Shown: positions 63,262 through 64,000 of the stretch, one piece after another
How positions within the stretch are numbered: the first letter of the stretch is position 1
Layout: the number at the start of each line of letters is the position of its first letter
From: an uncultured Eubacteriales bacterium
Lineage (GTDB): Bacteria > Bacillota > Clostridia > Oscillospirales > Acutalibacteraceae
Direction of reading: 5' to 3'
NCBI GenBank assembly: GCA_910584745.1
Contig: CAJUDG010000002.1
Span: forward strand, 255,332-319,331
Length of the DNA: 64,000 bases
Position numbers and translations under genes: made by a program
Notes under the pieces: generated by a model
What the model was told of the DNA's origin: nothing
The model's input: only the letters and a program-made list of their open reading frames with translations
The model's database searches: none

Positions 63262-63798
63262 ATGTTATCAAAACCTGCCACAATGCTTTTAGGTCTTATT
63301 TATGAAAAGCCTCTTAACGCATATGAGATAATAAAGCTCTTAAACTACATGAATGTAAAATGGTGGTTTAATATCGCTGATTCAACCGTTTATTCTACGC
63401 TGAAAACCCTTGAAAAAAAGGAATACATATTAGGTACAGCCGAGAAAGTCGGAAATATGCCAGACCGCACCGTTTATAGTCTTTCTGACAAAGGAAAAGA
63501 GGAATTTATAGCTACGCTAAGAGCATCCATCCTACAATTCAATTACGATACAAATATATTTTCCATTGCCGCATTTTTCCTAAATACATTTACGCCAAAG
63601 GAACAACAGGAGCTTTTACGGGAACGCCTTACTGTCCTACAAAAATACCGTGCAGGCATCGAAAAGCAAGTAAATCCCTTATGGGAAAACGATGTTTCCG
63701 CTACCCATTCCGCAAATGTAAAACGAATGATTGATTTAGTAGATGCGGAAATAACAGGAACAAGCCGTTTGCTTGAAAGCTGCAATAAAAACGCATAA
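63262..63798 (+). CDS. PadR family transcriptional regulator
   Basis: A 178-residue PadR protein. The winged HTH occupies about residues 5-75 (MLLGLIYEKPLNAYEIIKLL, WFNIADSTVYSTLKTLEKKEYI, RTVYSLSDKGKEEF), followed by a helical dimerisation domain of about 90 residues. PadR proteins repress divergent or adjacent genes and are relieved by small molecules. It is divergent from the minus-strand cargo run. The ATG at 63262 follows AAGGAGG; the longer ORF from 63217 was rejected. A long hairpin terminator follows. Confidence 0.9.
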   Translation: MLSKPATMLLGLIYEKPLNAYEIIKLLNYMNVKWWFNIADSTVYSTLKTLEKKEYILGTAEKVGNMPDRTVYSLSDKGKEEFIATLRASILQFNYDTNIFSIAAFFLNTFTPKEQQELLRERLTVLQKYRAGIEKQVNPLWENDVSATHSANVKRMIDLVDAEITGTSRLLESCNKNA

Positions 63799-63808
63799 TT
63801 CAAATTTA

Positions 63809-63862
63809 TTAAGAGCCGATGAGTTGTGAGTTCTCTCACAAATTCATCGGCTCTTTGTTTTT
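63809..63862 (+). terminator. Long hairpin terminator of padR, module-edge copy
   Basis: AAGAGCCGATGAGTTGTGAG (63811-63830) pairs with CTCACAAATTCATCGGCTCTT (63835-63855), followed by TGTTTTTC. It is related in sequence to the hairpin at 59611-59652. Confidence 0.8.
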
Positions 63863-64000
63863 CATTTGGCTCACCGCTGATATATAGCCGTAAATATTTT
63901 AGGTGATTATAACTCTTGATATAAGAGATTTAATCTCCTATTACGAGAGATTTCACATCGTTTAACTGGAAGCCACATCTCTGTAAAATATAAGGGTAAG

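Larger units (their letters stand above)
56087..64000. mobile_element. Integrated element at tRNA-Ser(CGA), left part
   Basis: From just past the tRNA to the window end, base composition is far more AT-rich than the host. Gene content is that of an integrative element: tyrosine integrase, excisionase, MazF toxin, sigma-like factor and accessory cargo. The second attachment site and any conjugation genes would lie beyond position 64000, so whether it is conjugative cannot be said. Confidence 0.8.

Noticed and set aside
1..64000. CRISPR arrays, rRNA genes and insertion sequences
   Set aside because: Looked for regularly spaced direct repeats, rRNA signature blocks and transposase motifs with terminal inverted repeats; none seen.

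Overview
The window is a GC-rich chromosome segment of a spore-forming, gut-type Clostridia bacterium. The Oscillospiraceae/Ruminococcaceae neighbourhood is the best guess, but no rRNA is present to confirm it. The guess rests on spoIIGA-sigE, an NfnAB-type ferredoxin/NAD(P) module, single-chain glycyl-tRNA synthetase, serpins, and carbohydrate genes for sucrose, glucuronides and rhamnosides. Gene density is high, start sites carry GGAGG-type ribosome binding sites, and many promoters are near-consensus sigma-A (TTGACA-16/18-TATAAT). From about 56.1 kb to the window end the DNA is clearly AT-rich and belongs to an integrated element.

Layout: 0-1.35 kb, end of a sucrose operon (GH32, fructokinase). 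1.4-6.7 kb, minus-strand CPBP protease/XRE regulator, lepA-hemW and a hydrolase. 6.75-7.15 kb, a type I toxin-antitoxin-like locus. 7.2-10.7 kb, glyS and two envelope proteins. 10.7-17.8 kb, a TIM-barrel isomerase, murT with a GatD-like partner that lacks its catalytic residues, rlmD, an aldo/keto reductase, and an ECF S-component plus kinase. 17.9-19.35 kb, an erm-type methyltransferase with an attenuator-like leader, then a second type I toxin-antitoxin-like locus. 19.4-23 kb, an ECF-like sigma factor coupled to two membrane-anchored serpins. 23-29.3 kb, a DUF4160/DUF2442 pair, sugar catabolic genes and a DUF2089-small ORF-DUF4097 operon. 29.3-34.4 kb, moxR-DUF58-transglutaminase and tRNA-Gly. 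34.5-39.3 kb, mixed single genes and a MerR regulator. 39.4-44.7 kb, a glucuronide operon (GH2, uxuA, uxaC, SDR). 44.8-46.5 kb, rpsF-ssb-rpsR and an orphan locus of convergent small RNAs. 46.5-55.3 kb, a YjbR protein, GH78 rhamnosidase, SPFH protein, spoIIGA-sigE, nfnAB and a NUDIX hydrolase.

55.3-64 kb is an integration hot spot. A tRNA promoter is followed by two degenerate tRNA-Ser copies and then an intact tRNA-Ser(CGA). Beyond it lie a tyrosine integrase, excisionase, MazF-type toxin and sigma-like factor, then a cargo block (ATC-hydrolase-like protein, HEAT protein, CPBP protease, KTR zinc ribbon, DUF998 protein, an unknown protein) with a divergent PadR regulator. The far end of the element is outside the window.

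The most notable observations are: two unlinked loci with the same type I toxin-antitoxin architecture, both below usual gene-calling size; an erm leader encoding an Arg-Leu-Arg peptide with a stem over the erm ribosome binding site; a sigma factor whose partner is a membrane serpin; and a MurT/GatD pair whose GatD lacks both catalytic Cys and His.
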